From positions 3,735,501 through 3,799,500 of the forward strand of contig CM040102.1 of the NCBI GenBank assembly GCA_022496805.1: a stretch of 64,000 nt of DNA. Reading direction: 5' to 3'. Source of the DNA: Pohlia nutans. Taxonomy: Eukaryota > Streptophyta > Bryopsida > Bryales > Mniaceae. Shown here piece by piece: positions 22,209 to 40,800 of the stretch. The notes beneath the pieces were generated by a model that was not told the origin of the DNA, did no database searches, and saw only the letters and a program-made list of their open reading frames with translations. The translations under genes and the position numbers were made by a program. Position 1 is the first letter of the stretch. Each line of letters starts with the position of its first letter.

Positions 22209-24800
22209 ATAAGGGTCAAGGTGGTAAAGGGTCAAGACGATAGGTTGTTTGATTATCTCATCCGTGCACCTCGTTATATTAATTTCCAACCAATTAATCC
22301 CTTTATCCTGTAATTAGCTTCCTGATTTTTCCAACTATTTGTCCCATAATAAGCTTTCACTTTGCTCAAACTATTACTCCCGGCTAGTGGTTCAAGGTAC
22401 ACACCATTGTGCTCACGTTCCACACCATTGAACAAGTTAATTCTTCTATTTTGAGGGTTGAGGAAGCTTATTACAGAACAAAGGAGTATTTGTCTTCTAG
22501 TGTGCAAAAGCAAAAATAATCTTCATCGTTTATTATTCATCTTACTAATTGTAGAAAAAAAAACCGGTATTGTCCAGGGTTGCACAACCACAACAAAATT
22601 TGGCAATTTACCAAAGCAAAGAGAATATTTTAGCGGGTCCAAACATTAATTGTTTGCTTTTCATCCAAAAAATGTCGTCCTCATCTATTTTGAAGAAGAG
22701 ATGATGATGTTCTAAGGTAAGGAGGACATGCCCGTTAGCACCCAATATTCAATTACCCTCATGTACGGATTCTATACATCCTAAAACACAAATGTATATT
22801 ACTGTAGATTGCGTGAATTTCAATTTTCCTTATAATCTACTAACTAAAATTTACCATTATAATTGTTTCAACTTAACTTTCTCACCATTTTAACACGCCC
22901 ACTAACTTCCATGCTGCCGTTACATCCAAGGATATAAATCATTGTGACCGTCGACAATGAATCATAAATCATTGAATACTGGGACTGTCCACAAAGGGGT
23001 CACTGGGTGCGTGTAATTGCAAATAACCTCCAGAACGGTCCTTGTGAAAGTGACAATGTTCACAACCAGAAACATTGAGATTTTTTTGGGTTTTTTTTTT
23101 TCTTTCTATGATACGATCTTGAAAGAGACCCCTTACGACCCTCTAAGGTAGAGACACCCATAACCGACAGGTGACCAATAACCGATATATCCTAATTCCT
23201 AGATTGTGAAGGAACAGATGTACCTCATTTGTATATGTCGGTTATGGGTTCTGAAGTACTTTTCACTTTGAAAAATTATACAAATTTCAAGATTGGGAGA
23301 TAATTCATGGAAAAATGCTCATTCTTCATGAACCTTATTTTTCTACGAACAAAAAATTTCTCCGTCCCGATAACCCAAGCTCTACTATGCTGAAATGCTT
23401 AAGTTATCGGTTATAGGTATCTGTACCTTATCTAAGAAGATTGTCACGTAGTGTTTCTCACGTAAGTTGATTTGCCGGAAAAAAAAACCTTGGTGATAAC
23501 CCCACGGTGCACTCTTTTATGTGTCTGAGGAATCACATGAGTGCACAAGAGGAGAATTAATCAAAACATTAATGTACAAGATACACATACATTACTGATA
23601 TTACAATTTGATAAAAAATAAATATTTGTGTAACCCTTTCAAAATGTTGAACACATAAATTTATATGGTAGGGTTTTATAAGCTTAACTACATTTAAACT
23701 AAGATACATTGAAACTAAGATGAATGAAATATGAACAAAAAACAAGGCAAGCAATTTCAACAAAGTCTTGGTTTGGCAGCAAGGTTTAAAAAATGCGTAG
23801 AAAATTTTGGTACTCATTTGCTGGAATATAGGGATCGGGTTGATTTGATGGTTTGTTTATCATTATATGGAGATTGATTTGTGCTAATACTAGACTGAGT
23901 CAGATGGATCAAAGCACGTTTATGATCTTAGTGATCGTGTCATGACAAGTCTATAAACGTTCATTGCAATAGTTAAAAAAGACTTATAATGTTCAATTGG
24001 ACATGTATGAGTTACCCCTCACTTCCTTAGAGATCCCCTAAACTCAAGAACAATTGTTATATGAATCTGACGCAATAGCAAATCAACCATCCAAAAATCT
24101 GTGAATACACTTGAAATTCATTCCAAGTAGTACTTTATCACCCAATTATAATTTCATAGCACAAAATAATTTTGAAAATATCACACAAAGTTGTCGATGT
24201 TGTATTTTGAGATATTTCCTATTTGATCACCACTCTATGTAGAACTAGTTGTTAATCCAAGAGGACTTCACAAATGTGATTGATTTCACGTCAACGTAAT
24301 TATTGAATTCATATTTATATCATTATATTCCTCTTTATACTTCATATTTTTGGAACAAGAAATTTTTGGGAATGCTATATTGATTATTTTTATAAACTAC
24401 ATTTTTTTTTAAATTAGAAAAGGTTGAAATACTATTTCTAGAAGTGCTAAAAAAAACTTACCGTAATACACAATTGGATTCATCCATATGGTGCCAAATA
24501 TTTCATTAATTTTCTAAAAATAAATTGAGCACTTGTACTTTTTGAAATCTTTCATCTTAAATTTTATAAAAAAGTGTCAAATCAAAATTTTGACCCTTAC
24601 TAAAACAATATAATTAGTGTTGAATCCTACCACGTACTACGGTATTTCTAAACTTTGAAAACTCTGATGTTGCAGCCACTGAGGCAGATGTATTCAACCC
24701 CCTAAATGCCTACATCCCTCTCCAGTATGGAGAATTCCAAAGATGCATTACAACTAAGAGGGATATTTTAACGTGATGTATGAACAAAAGTTATACATTT
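22209..24800. other. AT-rich intergenic DNA around copy E
   Basis: Apart from the MITE at 23144-23430, a possible diverged GTGCACTCT-type repeat near 23505-23560 and the start of repeat Y at about 24650, I see no gene or bounded element. Confidence 0.5.
23144..23430. mobile_element. MITE, TAAGGTAG family, copy E (287 bp)
   Basis: The ends are TAAGGTAGAGACACCCATAA and, inward from the right, TAAGGTACAGATACCTATAA. The interior is homologous to copy D (TTTCACTTTGAAAAATTATA, GGGAGATAATTCATGGAAAA). Confidence 0.8.
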
Positions 24801-25165
24801 GAGTTACCCGTAAAGTCACCTTGAGTTTAATGAATCTACAAAGAACTTTGCTTTACTATACTCTTATTTGTTCACTCTAAATAGTTAAAAGGTGTGGAAG
24901 ATTTTGGTGGTTTATCATTATTAGGTGTGTAAGAGGTGTGTAAGAGCTTGGTGGTCTTCAAAAGTTTTCAAAAGTTTCTTGGTGCGAAAAAGCTTTTGAA
25001 AACTTTGGAAGACCACCAAGCTCTTACACGCCGCTTACACACCTAATAATGATAAACCACCAAGATCTTCCACACCTTCTAACTATTTGGAGTAAAGAAA
25101 TAAGAGTATAATAAGAAAAATTCATGATATCTTCTTCAAAATTTGATGGACTTTACGAATAACTC
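24801..25165. mobile_element. Long-hairpin foldback element, GAGTTATCC family
   Basis: The ends are GAGTTACCCGTAAAGTC and, inward, GAGTTATTCGTAAAGTC. The arms carry GTGTGTAAGAGCTTGGTGGT on the left and its complement on the right, around a centre near 24990. It is closely related to 61447-61804 and lies inside repeat Y. Confidence 0.85.
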
Positions 25166-25261
25166 CATTGTGGATTTCAGATTCTATCTATATGGTTAGA
25201 TCTATGATTGCAATCACCAATATTTTTGTATAAAATTTGAAACTTAAAGTTAAAAATTATT

Positions 25262-25799
25262 CGTGGCAACAATGTGTTCTTGGGTCCAAGCTCCCTCGAC
25301 GATTAAAGAAGGGTTCATCCATGTGGTCGCTCCTTAGAGGGTCAGTCATTTGGCTCTCCTGGCTCGATCGCAACGCTATCTGCTTCAACAACTCACCTTG
25401 GCCAGATCAGAGACTCGAACTCGAACTTTGGGAGTCTTCTGTGGATCATGCTCGGATTGCATGGCTGAAGACCACCAAACTTTGCGAATTGTATCCTGAT
25501 AAGACGGGCATCTTCCTCAAGCGATTCGACAACATTTGGTTACAATCTGATTTTTTCGGGCAACACTCCCATCTTCAGATGAGCTGGAATTTGGCTCGCC
25601 CTAAGATGGGAGCTTTTGCATGAGCTGCTGTGGCTCCTCTTAGTGTTTTAAGTTGAAATCTGATTTGGTTGCTAGTTCTGAAAAACTAAAAAAGTCTTCG
25701 CCGGGGACTGGCTCCTCAGGTTCCTTGTATTTTTCCCTCTATCAATGGAAATTATCCATGTGTTTCAAGAAAGAAAATAAAAACAAAGGAAAAAAAAAG
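25262..25799 (+). mobile_element. 5'-truncated LINE insertion with 13-bp target duplication
   Basis: GTTAAAAATTATT occurs exactly at 25249-25261 and 25800-25812. Between them is a 538-bp insert that ends in an A-rich tail (about 25768-25799). Its reading frame to TGA at 25621-25623 encodes a segment with SMWSLLRGSVIWLSWLDRN, like the region after the reverse transcriptase domain of plant LINE ORF2 proteins (W..LRG..IW..W.ERN..F). The reverse transcriptase itself is absent. Family assignment is from remembered motif; the insertion footprint is direct. Confidence 0.85.
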
Positions 25800-25812
25800 G
25801 TTAAAAATTATT

Positions 25813-26860
25813 TTGTAATTCAATTATGACCAAGACTATATCAAGCACATTAGGGGGTTTCGGTTTTTAAGGTTCTGTAAACCTTAATTATATGCATTAT
25901 AATAACATCAGGTGCTCAACGGCACGAGTCCCACTCGTTTCCAGTCATTTGATTTGCGGTGAGGAAATTTGAGTCTTGTAACTACATAAGTATGCACTTT
26001 TTCTTTGTCCACTGTTATTTGAAACAAATCTACATATGAGGGTCATGAACTTAGGTACATTTCCCATCCTGAGAACTTGTGCTCAAGCTTCATGATTGAA
26101 GAGCAAACAAAATCAATCACCAATGTGACATAGAACAAGGGTCTCCTCTTTCCAGCATACAACAATGACAACAATAGATGCTCCCGAATTTCACATCAAC
26201 ACATTTCCCGGGTTGAGAAAGAATGGCATCTTTGTACATGAACTAGTAAGCAGAACGAAAATACATCCATACTGATCATCTTACACTAAAACTAGCTGGT
26301 AATCCAAAGGAGAGCACAATCTAGGCTCCAAACAAAAAGGCAAATTATCATCAAGACGAGACCACAGAAGTGAAACCGAACAAAACCTTGCCTTGTTGAA
26401 ATGGTGAGCAGCTCAAGGCCAACAAGGCTCAGACTGTAAGAATACAAATTGCCGATGCTGCTTTACCGCTGGAACAGGCTACCAAGATGCCGGGAAGATA
26501 CCTTTCTTAAAATGTCACATTGCCGGGTTGATGAGAGTAGAGGATCCCAGAAGCAAAGGCCCTAATGGCGAACTACTTACTAGTCTTTCAGTAATGGTCC
26601 AACCTGGTGTGTACTTTGGGTGAGTTCAAAGTTCAGAGATTAATCAAAGATGCTGGTGGCCTAATGCCCGCTTTTGGGCTTGGGTGAGTTTCAAACCCTA
26701 ATTTCTATACATAAAACGAGGTTTTGTGTTCCATGGGTCGCTTTCCATAATACAAGGGTTTTGTGGACTCAGGTAAATTGCCTTCAGAGCGGGCGGACTT
26801 GCATTGCAGCCTCTGTCATTTACACATCCAATCGTACAGCCATCAAAACGTTCCAGGGTA
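25813..26860. other. 3' region downstream of SnRK1
   Basis: No separate gene was recognised. The right part probably contains the SnRK1 3' UTR (minus strand). Confidence 0.45.
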
Positions 26861-32460
<5,600 letters not shown>

Positions 32461-33005
32461 GATGAGGATACCGGGTATCAATGGCACCCCAGGTGTCGAT
32501 GCCAGCTCTGCTCGTTCACCCCATTGGCCCGTGGCCTCGTCTGTCACACTCAGCAGATTCCGTCCTTTTGCTTTTTCAGCCCGCTTGAATCATTTTGCAG
32601 TGCGCCTTCTTTTTGGGTTGTGGGGTTTGGTACTCCTCTTTTATTACTAGCTTGGTTCATTGTCCTTGGCGGTCATGAGTAGGGACTAGGGAGTCATGAG
32701 TGAGACGGTCCCAACTTATGTGGGTTTTGGTTGGTAAGGTTGGAAACTCGCGATCCCGTTTTGAGCGTAACTTATTATTATTATTAGAGGTTAGTAGAAT
32801 AACTTTTCTTAACACCTTTTTATATTTTTTTCTTCAATATGAGGGAACCTTGACCGCTTCACTGCCACGTAAATATTACTGCCAAACTGCAGGTTATAGC
32901 AAGTTTTGCAAGTAGTTGTTCAATTTAGCAAGTGTTCACCAAGAATTCACCATCATTCTTATACCATTTACTACCTGGTGAATGTGTCAAGATGCCCTGT
33001 GAATA

Positions 33006-33303
33006 GGGTTAACAGAAAAGAGTGTCTCAAAGTAGAACTCATCTCATACTCACCTTCAACTCATTTTCAATTCAAAAAGACAACAAAACTACTCTATGGT
33101 GAGTTGGAGAATAATCTAAAGAAAGACCTTGTGCCACCACGGGGTGTGGAATCCATGCCCTCCCCAATGCTAAAGGAGAGTTCCCACCCGCTCGTTCAAG
33201 CCAAGAGCCCCGATCGTGGGGACTATTCATGAACAATGATCGTCAAAAACAAAATTAGAGAGGAAACTCCTCTTCGACTCTTCTTTTGTATTCGGTTAGT
33301 TCA
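33006..33303. mobile_element. Diverged AGTTAACCGAAAAG family member, copy 4
   Basis: GGTTAACAGAAAAGAGTG near the left and TATTCGGTTAGTTC at the right resemble the family ends. The interior shares ATGGTGAGTTGGAGAATAAT, followed by CTAAAG, with the other copies. Much more diverged than copies 1-3. Confidence 0.5.
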
Positions 33304-33479
33304 AATATGTAAAGATTGAAAAGAGGAGAGTACTCTTGCACCAATGGATCTTTGTCCGATGGGCATTGGATCGTTGTTAAGACAAACAAGACAATTTATT
33401 CATATAGGCCTTGAAAGAGAAATAGAGTCTTTCTCTATGTAAACAGATAAATAAGTCCAATTCTCTATGTTGTGCATTG

Positions 33480-33760
33480 ATTGTATGTTTGTTCAACCCC
33501 TAAAAGAACATACCCCTCTTCACATTTGGAGAATTGTAAAGATCTATTATAAAATAAAACTAGAAGGGATATTTTGAACTTGACGTATGAATAAAAGTTG
33601 TACGTTGTAAATTTTTGATCCTATCCTTATGTTAATTCTATGATTGCTATCACTATTATTTTGTATAAAAATCGAAATATGAATTTCAGAATTCTTATGC
33701 AATTTGATTGTGAATAAGAATACTTATTTTGGAATATGTTGTGATGGGTTGAAATGTAAT
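33480..33760. repeat. Repeat Y, copy without insertions
   Basis: It matches the flanks of both insertions at 24650-25850: GGGATATTTTGAACTTGACG with TATGAATAAAAGTTGTAC, then CTATGATTGCTATCAC and TTTTGTATAAAA. It therefore approximates the pre-insertion state of that locus. Confidence 0.6.
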
Positions 33761-34090
33761 ACTCTAAGTGTATTAATATTTGGATATTTTCAGTTACTTA
33801 ATTTTATAGGGTGATTTTTTTAAGAGCATTTTTGAACTGAGATCTTATAGTTTTTTGGTGAATCACTTTAACATGAAACGAGGCATAAAATTTCACAGAT
33901 CATCCTTTTTTCACAAAGTTCACACATCCACAAAACTATTTTATCATAGAATTTTGTAATCTTTTTTTGGATTGCAATAAATAGTTCAATGAACGAAATC
34001 TTAATAATATTGTCATTCATCATCGAGAATATGGATGTTTGGGGTTTCATGGATTAACACCTCACAACATTGTTTATGAGAGTAATTGAA

Positions 34091-34134
<44 letters not shown>

Positions 34135-37100
34135 ATATCATTATTATAAATTTAGGTTACGTAACATAATAAATATATGTATTTATGGATATGTAATAAA
34201 TATATATATAATATTGTACCTAGTTGTCATGGTCGGCAAGTCATGGCAAATAATTTTTTTTTTTGCCCTGAGAATTTTCAATAAATGTCAAATTATTTAG
34301 AGTGTCACGTATTGTCGCATCGAGGACCAAGCTACAAATGGGTGTATATTGAAAATTACATTAGTTGATGTAGTCTATGTCAAGTTTAGGGAGTTTTCAT
34401 TCATTTAGTGCTTCATTCAACTAACATTAGGGGGAATTAGGTGGATAGGTTGCTTTGGCTTGGCATTCTTTGTAGATAAACTCACTCGACTTGACATTGC
34501 AAGGCCGAGCGACAACTCAAAGTTCATTACAATTAACCCTTAAACAACATACCCAACTTGAGGGGTCGGGTTTTTTCATTTTCAAAGCACTTTGACCACA
34601 AATATTTAATAACGGAGAAAGATTTTTACTGGTTTTTTTTAGTATCAGACGTAACAAAGATAATATGTGCCTCCATTTTAGATTGTAAATAATTTCTCTA
34701 TTTATAGTTGAAAACTATAAAATTATCCCAAATTCTTATTTTTAGAATTATCCTTTAAGGATTAATTTCATTTATTTCTTGGTTTTATATGTAATTAATC
34801 TCGATTAAAAAAATTAACGTCAATATGTATTTTACATTCTATTTTGAATTTTTGAACTTCTTACAATTACATATTTTTGTAACCTTATGAAGCCAACATC
34901 TTGAAATTCCAATACACTTGACATTGATCAACCATGATAGAATCAAAGATTGACGTTTTTTTATGGCCATGCTAATCTATTGCCATCGATGACATTCAAT
35001 CCTGATTTAACATTTGTTTTCATTAATTCTACCTGTTGACCATCCAAATCATATGGAAGCCCTCACACTTGTTACATCTATCAATGACTATTCATGATGT
35101 GTCCTTTGTCCACCCATTTTGCGTTCAAATTGTATGTATCAACGGTTTTCTTAGATGTGGGTGGGCATTTCACTAGGGTGGACTATTGGGTACGATTAAT
35201 CATTGATCACGTCATTGGATTTTTCCTTTCATCAATGATTTGGATTGTGACATTTGGCCACCCTATTAACGATTTGGATTGTGACATTTGACATACAAAC
35301 ACATATTCTTCGACGGACACTAGTGTTTTTCCTTTGTTTTAATCTTAAAGCCTAACTATGATATTATATAAACATGTAAAAGAACGTTTGGTGAAATTTT
35401 AAGCTTACAATCATATTTGGGTATTTTTCTTTGCAAAATTTGGTTATCTTCAAAAAAAATATAGATAAAATATAGAGAAAAAACTCGACAATTTTTTATT
35501 TTTCCTCAACTTCTAAAGGCTCAAACAATCATTTTCTAATCACTGCCCCAATATATTAGGCTGCCTGAAACAAGAACAATTTTTTTTGAAAAAATACAAG
35601 ATATTTTAAAATACTACAACGTGTCTATTTCCCAAAGCACATTGAATTTTGTCAATTTGAGTTAAATTCTACCCAGGAATTTTTTTCAAAATGAATCACT
35701 TCAACATTGCCTTATTGTTATAAAATTTGCTATTTGGGGAAAGTAATTATGTTCCCTCCATCATTTCTTTTTCTTTTTTGAAGTTCACACTACATAAACT
35801 AATTTCAACCAAATCATGCTAGATTTTAAAATCTAAAATTGGAAATCATAATTTACATAAATTTTCCAAGGTTAATGCATTTAAATTCATTAAAAAAGAT
35901 CTAAAGCTATTTTGGAAATTTGACCATATGGATTATTTGTAGAGATGATGCCCTGCATTTTATTTATTGAACCAAACTTCATCATTCCTATGGAAGGCAC
36001 ATATTATAACACATGTACGTTTTGTTCAATACTCCTCATGCGCGAGTGATTCTAGTTCCAAAAACACGCTCTATTTTGCAAAATCATGAAATAGGCAAGG
36101 GATTATTTTATTTACCGAATGGATGAAATCTTCATTTTGCACCAATTTTACATCACCTTCACGAAGTACCCTCTCAAAGTGAAATTGTTAGCAAAAAGTA
36201 TTGTAGTACCATAGTTGGATCGCCACCCTATGAACAAATATTTAATATCTTTTGAATAATAAGGTTCGTTCCTCAAAAAACGAATTCCTTGGTTTTCATT
36301 TCCGAGCAAAAAAATGATTAAAAATGGCCCAATATAACTTAGAAATATCAAAATATAGCCAAAATTAATATATTCTATTTTTGTTTTTTGTCCTCATAAT
36401 TTCCAATTTGGTACGCTTTTAATTTTTTGAAGTTCTTTTGGGCTACCCAGCTATGGTACTACAGTAACATAGTAGGTGATGTAAGTAAATGGAAGGTTTT
36501 TACTGCCTCTGCACAGACATCCTTAGGTTACTCCTTGGATTAGTTGCAAGTAGTTGGATGTTTCCTTTTGGGTTTATGTTTCAGTTTTCCAGTTTCAGTC
36601 ATTAACACATTGAGTTTTTTTTCTTTTTTTTGGTTGTTAAACAATGATAAAGAATTGGAGACAAGGCCAACAAGTGTGTTGTGCGACATCATGCACCATC
36701 CAATTGAGCTAACAAGACTTCACTTTCAAAGCTCATGCTTTACTGCATGCTTGACTTTCGAATTTTTAGCAACTCCTTCATAAAGTGAGTGCCCGATCAC
36801 TGGGATTGCAATCCGAAGATTGAGATCATAAGTTATTGGTGAATGTCTGGACATGTGTGTCCACTCTAAATAGTAAAACTTATGGCAAGGAACATTCCTT
36901 GACGGCATGCAAATTCCAGCTACTCTCTACTGAATGTGCATTCATAGTGAGTAGTCATCATCTTCCTTTTTAAGAAGTTACATGGTTGAACAGTACAAAC
37001 AATGTGTAAAAGTAAATATAGGGTAAATACTAAGGCAGAGACTACGCAACTAGCCGCTTGTTCAAACTAGGTTGGTATGGAGGTTGGTACAAAACTATGT

Positions 37101-39440
37101 TAATTGCATTTCAATGCACCATCATGGCACAATGTTCACATGCTTTGAAGTTTCCGATGTAGGTGAAAAAAATATTTTTCCTACAATACACTAATTAACC
37201 CAGTTAGACGGGTCAACTACTGCATGGTGTGGAATTGGGTATGTGGAGTGAGGGCGTAGAATATTCTTAGAATATGCTACATGTTTACTATGAAAATTTT
37301 AAAATGAATGAAATGGAAAAACAATTCAATAATTTGATACTACATAAGAGAAAAAATAACTTTTAGTAAATTATTGCGATAATTTTAAAATTATAAAAAC
37401 TTGTACTTCAACATGTTTAGTGGCAGTTTGGGGGTTGGGGTTTGAGACTTAGGGTTAGGGTTTAGGATTTTTAGATTTAGTGGTTTAAAATATGGGGTTC
37501 AAGGTTTAGAATTTGAAGTTTAGGAAATATTTTGTTGATGTTAGTCAATATTCTAGGAATATTTTATGATTATATTGCACTTGCACCCTCAATTCTGTAC
37601 CACACAGTAGTTGATCTTGTACACCGATTATTCCATTTAGTGAGGGGTGATTCATAGTCCGTATGAGAAATTAGTGAAGGTGGTACTAAATATCATTATG
37701 ATGTAAAATTAGTGGGATATGAATATAACTGTAAGCAATGCGCTGTACACCACATAAACATGCACCCCATTAGAAAAATCTCCCCTCCAAATTCACACTT
37801 TTATTCCAGTGACGACGAAAGTCGGAGCTGGTTTAGCCCTCATTGAATGGTACGTTCGTCGTCAGGACAATTCCATGGAATTGGTCATGGTGACGAAATT
37901 TTGTTTCGTCTGCATGACTGTTCCAAGGCATCACCACGACTGTTCCGCGAAGGGCGTTTTGGCGACACAGTGACCGTTCCGGGTTCATCGCAGTCGGGCG
38001 TTTCGGCGTTTGAGTGTTTCGGCGTTTGAGTGTCGGGCGTTTGAGCCTTTCAGCGCGCAATTTCTCTGAATGTGCTTTCTGTACATTGTGCATTCTGGTG
38101 CCAAGATTATTTTCTGCGTTGATAAAGATGCATGGTCATAAGTAACCTATGCTCTGTTTTTAGGGTAGAAATCGTCCTGCGAATGTTTTTAACGAAATTA
38201 AATATTTTGCAAGAGGAAGGCGTTGAAGTAATAGTAATTGGATGCTCTTGAATTTTTTTTCTTTCTGTATTGAAATTTGGACGTTTCTTGGTTTTCGGTT
38301 GCCTGTAACAGGGCATTTGATTCGAAAGTAGTGCAGCTTCACGAGGTTCTGAAAACTTCGTAGACGCTGACCATGGTCAAATTCGTGAGGCTGTCTACCG
38401 TGTTCATCGAGTAGAGAACGCATTGTCCTCTTTGTCATACTTCGTAAAAATTTGCATCGTTAGGAATCCTGTTTAAACTGATAACGTTGAGAGAGGGCTT
38501 GGTAGAAGTCTTTTTTGGCGGACTATTGGGTACAAAGTCGTTTATCTATCCTGATTTTTATATATTCATTGTCAGGTCATGTTTGGCAATTTTTGGTCAT
38601 TTTTTTCCTTCTTCGCTAGATTTTCTGATTTACGTGAGGCTACTCAGGATGTTTATTCTGGGCGCTTGGTACATGTTTGAAAGTGATCAAGAGCGACATA
38701 CGTAATCGCGGATTCTGCATGAAGATCCCAAGTGTGTTTCACTGTAAATAGCGTTTAGGGTTTGTAATGTGTTCTGTGTAACACTCGAATCCGATAAAAC
38801 CTAAATTATCTCTGCAGTTTGACACATCGCATGCAATATCCAGAAGGGCCAGATGGCTTTTAAAAATGCTCTGGTAAATAACGTGGTTGTATTTTCTTCC
38901 AGGCGAAGGGTTTTTCCCTGGCACTGATGAGTTTCAACTCGTAGGGCTTTACTTGTACATGACATTCGCAGAATACAGCGGCACTGATGGAGTGCTATCT
39001 CAACGTTTTGTGTAAAGCTTTCTGTGAGAGTTTTAACTATAAATCATTGGCTGCAGTCTCTGCCGCTGCTTTCTAATGGAGACTTTAAAAAATGGAAGTT
39101 AGGTAAAGCACAACAAGACTTGTGCTCTGGCCGGAGGTCTTCTTTCTAGTATCCAGGTTTCACGGTCAGGAATTACTTTCTGTACAGGGAACTGATCGAG
39201 AACAATATTTTGCTTCCGTCTGTACCTTGATATATCTTGGTCATCCTTTGAAGTGCTGATGCTGTTAAGTTAATAAGTGCTAATTAGAGTCACAGATTGT
39301 GTGTTCTGATTTTATGATTTCTGTCGTGTTCAAACTTTTCTTTCTGTTTTTCGACCATCTTACATTTCCGGAGAAGCTGGCTGTTCGTTAAATTTTCAGT
39401 ACTGAAGGGGTAGTGGTACCTCTACTAGCAGTATTTACGT
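33761..39440. other. Gene-poor AT-rich region
   Basis: A (TA)n microsatellite spans about 34094-34132, and degenerate telomere-like TTAGGGTTTAGG repeats lie at 37430-37490. A GC-richer stretch with GGCGTTT/GTTTGAG repeats is at 37830-38060. Several ORFs under 80 codons show no family resemblance. The part 38100-39400 looks like intron or leader sequence but no exon could be supported. Confidence 0.5.
34094..34132. repeat. TA dinucleotide microsatellite
   Basis: An uninterrupted run of alternating A and T over about 38 bases. Confidence 0.95.
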
Positions 39441-39458
39441 GTTTGTTGTGGTTTCCTG

Positions 39459-40535
39459 AGTCGTCATATTGCTCCGATTTTGGTGCCATGAGGAGGTTCA
39501 GAAGGCAGCTGTGTCAGGTTAGTGCCAACTTCAGAGAGCTTAAAATGCAAGTGTGGCTGGAAATGCAAGGACTCTCAAGCGTTATTGTTCAAGTCCCATG
39601 CATGATAGTCATAAATAATCATTGTGGTCACAGAGAATAACGCCGTGAATTCTTATTTACTTTCATTGCAGGAGCCTGAAACCGAAATTTGTTCCAGTAT
39701 GTTGGATTCTCTAAATGAGTGTATCCAAGTATCCTACGTTTCTGAAGCTGACATTGGTGTCGAATATTTGCTTTAGCATGCCTACATTGTGATCTGATTT
39801 TATCAATGCATCAATTTCATAAGGGGAATCGAGGATAAATAGCATTTTAGTTACACTAAAATTTTGGAATTTGCAAAGGAAGCTGGTCAGATTGATTGAA
39901 ATGGGAACGAAAGGGAGTTTGACATTAATCATTTAAGGATTTCCTTGCCGAAGCAGGTCATACTATTTTGTAGTTTACTAGGGCATATTGTCTCAAATTA
40001 TCAAAATGTGAAAGCATGTTGTGACATCTCTTGATTATATAGTTTTCATTTTACCATTTCTGGTGTGCAGATTGTTGGGCCGTTGCTAGATGCAGAGCAA
40101 ATCAAGTCAATGGTTGGACAATTCAAGCAAGTCATTACTGGTAGTGTTACTCGCGAAAGAGAGATGAGAGGACTCAGATAGAGGATTTTGATGCGGAAGA
40201 AGGGGAACTTCTTGAAGAAGAGAATGAACAAGGAGAAGTGTTCGAGCAGGTGCAAATACACAAATATACAGACCAAATGACCTCCACATGCTTACATATC
40301 ATACCACTTCCATAAATACGGACCAAATGACCTATATTTACATATCATACCACTTCCACAAATACGGACCAGATGACCTATATTTACTGACTAACTCGTT
40401 ATGATTCAATGCTTCTGTGATATGCAATTATTCATTCCTGTCTTTCATACTTCTGGTTCAATGCAGGTGGAGAGTGTGTCGGATCCCTAATTAAGACTTT
40501 CAAGACAGCCTTTCTGCCATATTTTGAGTCATAAT
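39459..40535 (+). pseudogene. Importin beta-3 (importin-5 type) gene fragment, decayed
   Basis: Four exon-like blocks appear in the correct order for this karyopherin: about 39459-39510 (LLRFWCHEEVQKAAVS), 39672-39728 (EPETEICSSMLDSLNECIQ), 40071-40252 (IVGPLLDAEQIKSMV.. to ..EENEQGEVFEQ) and about 40467-40535 (ECVGSLIKTFKTAFLPYFES). AG and GT dinucleotides remain at block borders, so the copy arose from genomic DNA, not mRNA. The block that should follow AAVS (AMPELL...) is degenerate or lost. A frame change occurs near 40180 within the acidic linker, and one base is missing at the start of the last block. The rest of the roughly 1,100-residue protein is absent. The parent family imports ribosomal proteins and histones. 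Family assignment is from remembered sequence. Confidence 0.8.
40265..40390. repeat. Short tandem repeat in pseudogene intron
   Basis: Three units of about 46-52 bp begin TACGGACCAAATGACC (first unit TACAGACCAAATGACC) and include ACATATCATACCACTTCC. They lie between the last two importin-like blocks. Confidence 0.8.
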
Positions 40536-40560
40536 ATATGATTTCAAAAAACCTCCAAAT

Positions 40561-40800
40561 TGTTTGTTACCATATGACATAAATCAAAAACTCCAACAAC
40601 TCATGCCTTCTATAACATTCCACTATAAATATGCAAACAATTTGCAACAACTAGACAATTCATCATGTGGAGTGTTTGCATTAGCATATGCAATTGACAT
40701 TGCACATAAAAGAAATCCTGAAACATCAATATACAATATTTTTGATATGAGAAAACACATAAGAGATTGCATCACACAATCAAAAATATACCATTTCTAA
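40561..40800 (+). pseudogene. Ulp1-type (C48) cysteine protease C-terminal fragment, probably transposon-derived
   Basis: The frame to TAA at 40798-40800 reads CYHMT* upstream and then LPYDINQKLQQLMPS, followed by QQLDNSSCGVFALAYAIDIA. The Q..D..SCGVFA motif holds the oxyanion Gln and catalytic Cys of Ulp1/SENP peptidases. The His-Asp half of the triad is missing, so this is a fragment. Plant transposons, especially some Mutator-like elements, carry such domains. It begins only about 25 bases after the importin-like pseudogene. Confidence 0.65.

Noticed and set aside
37430..37490. Interstitial telomere tract
   Set aside because: Only one or two intact TTAGGGTTTAGG units in degenerate GGTTT-rich sequence; too short and imperfect for a fusion or telomere relic claim.
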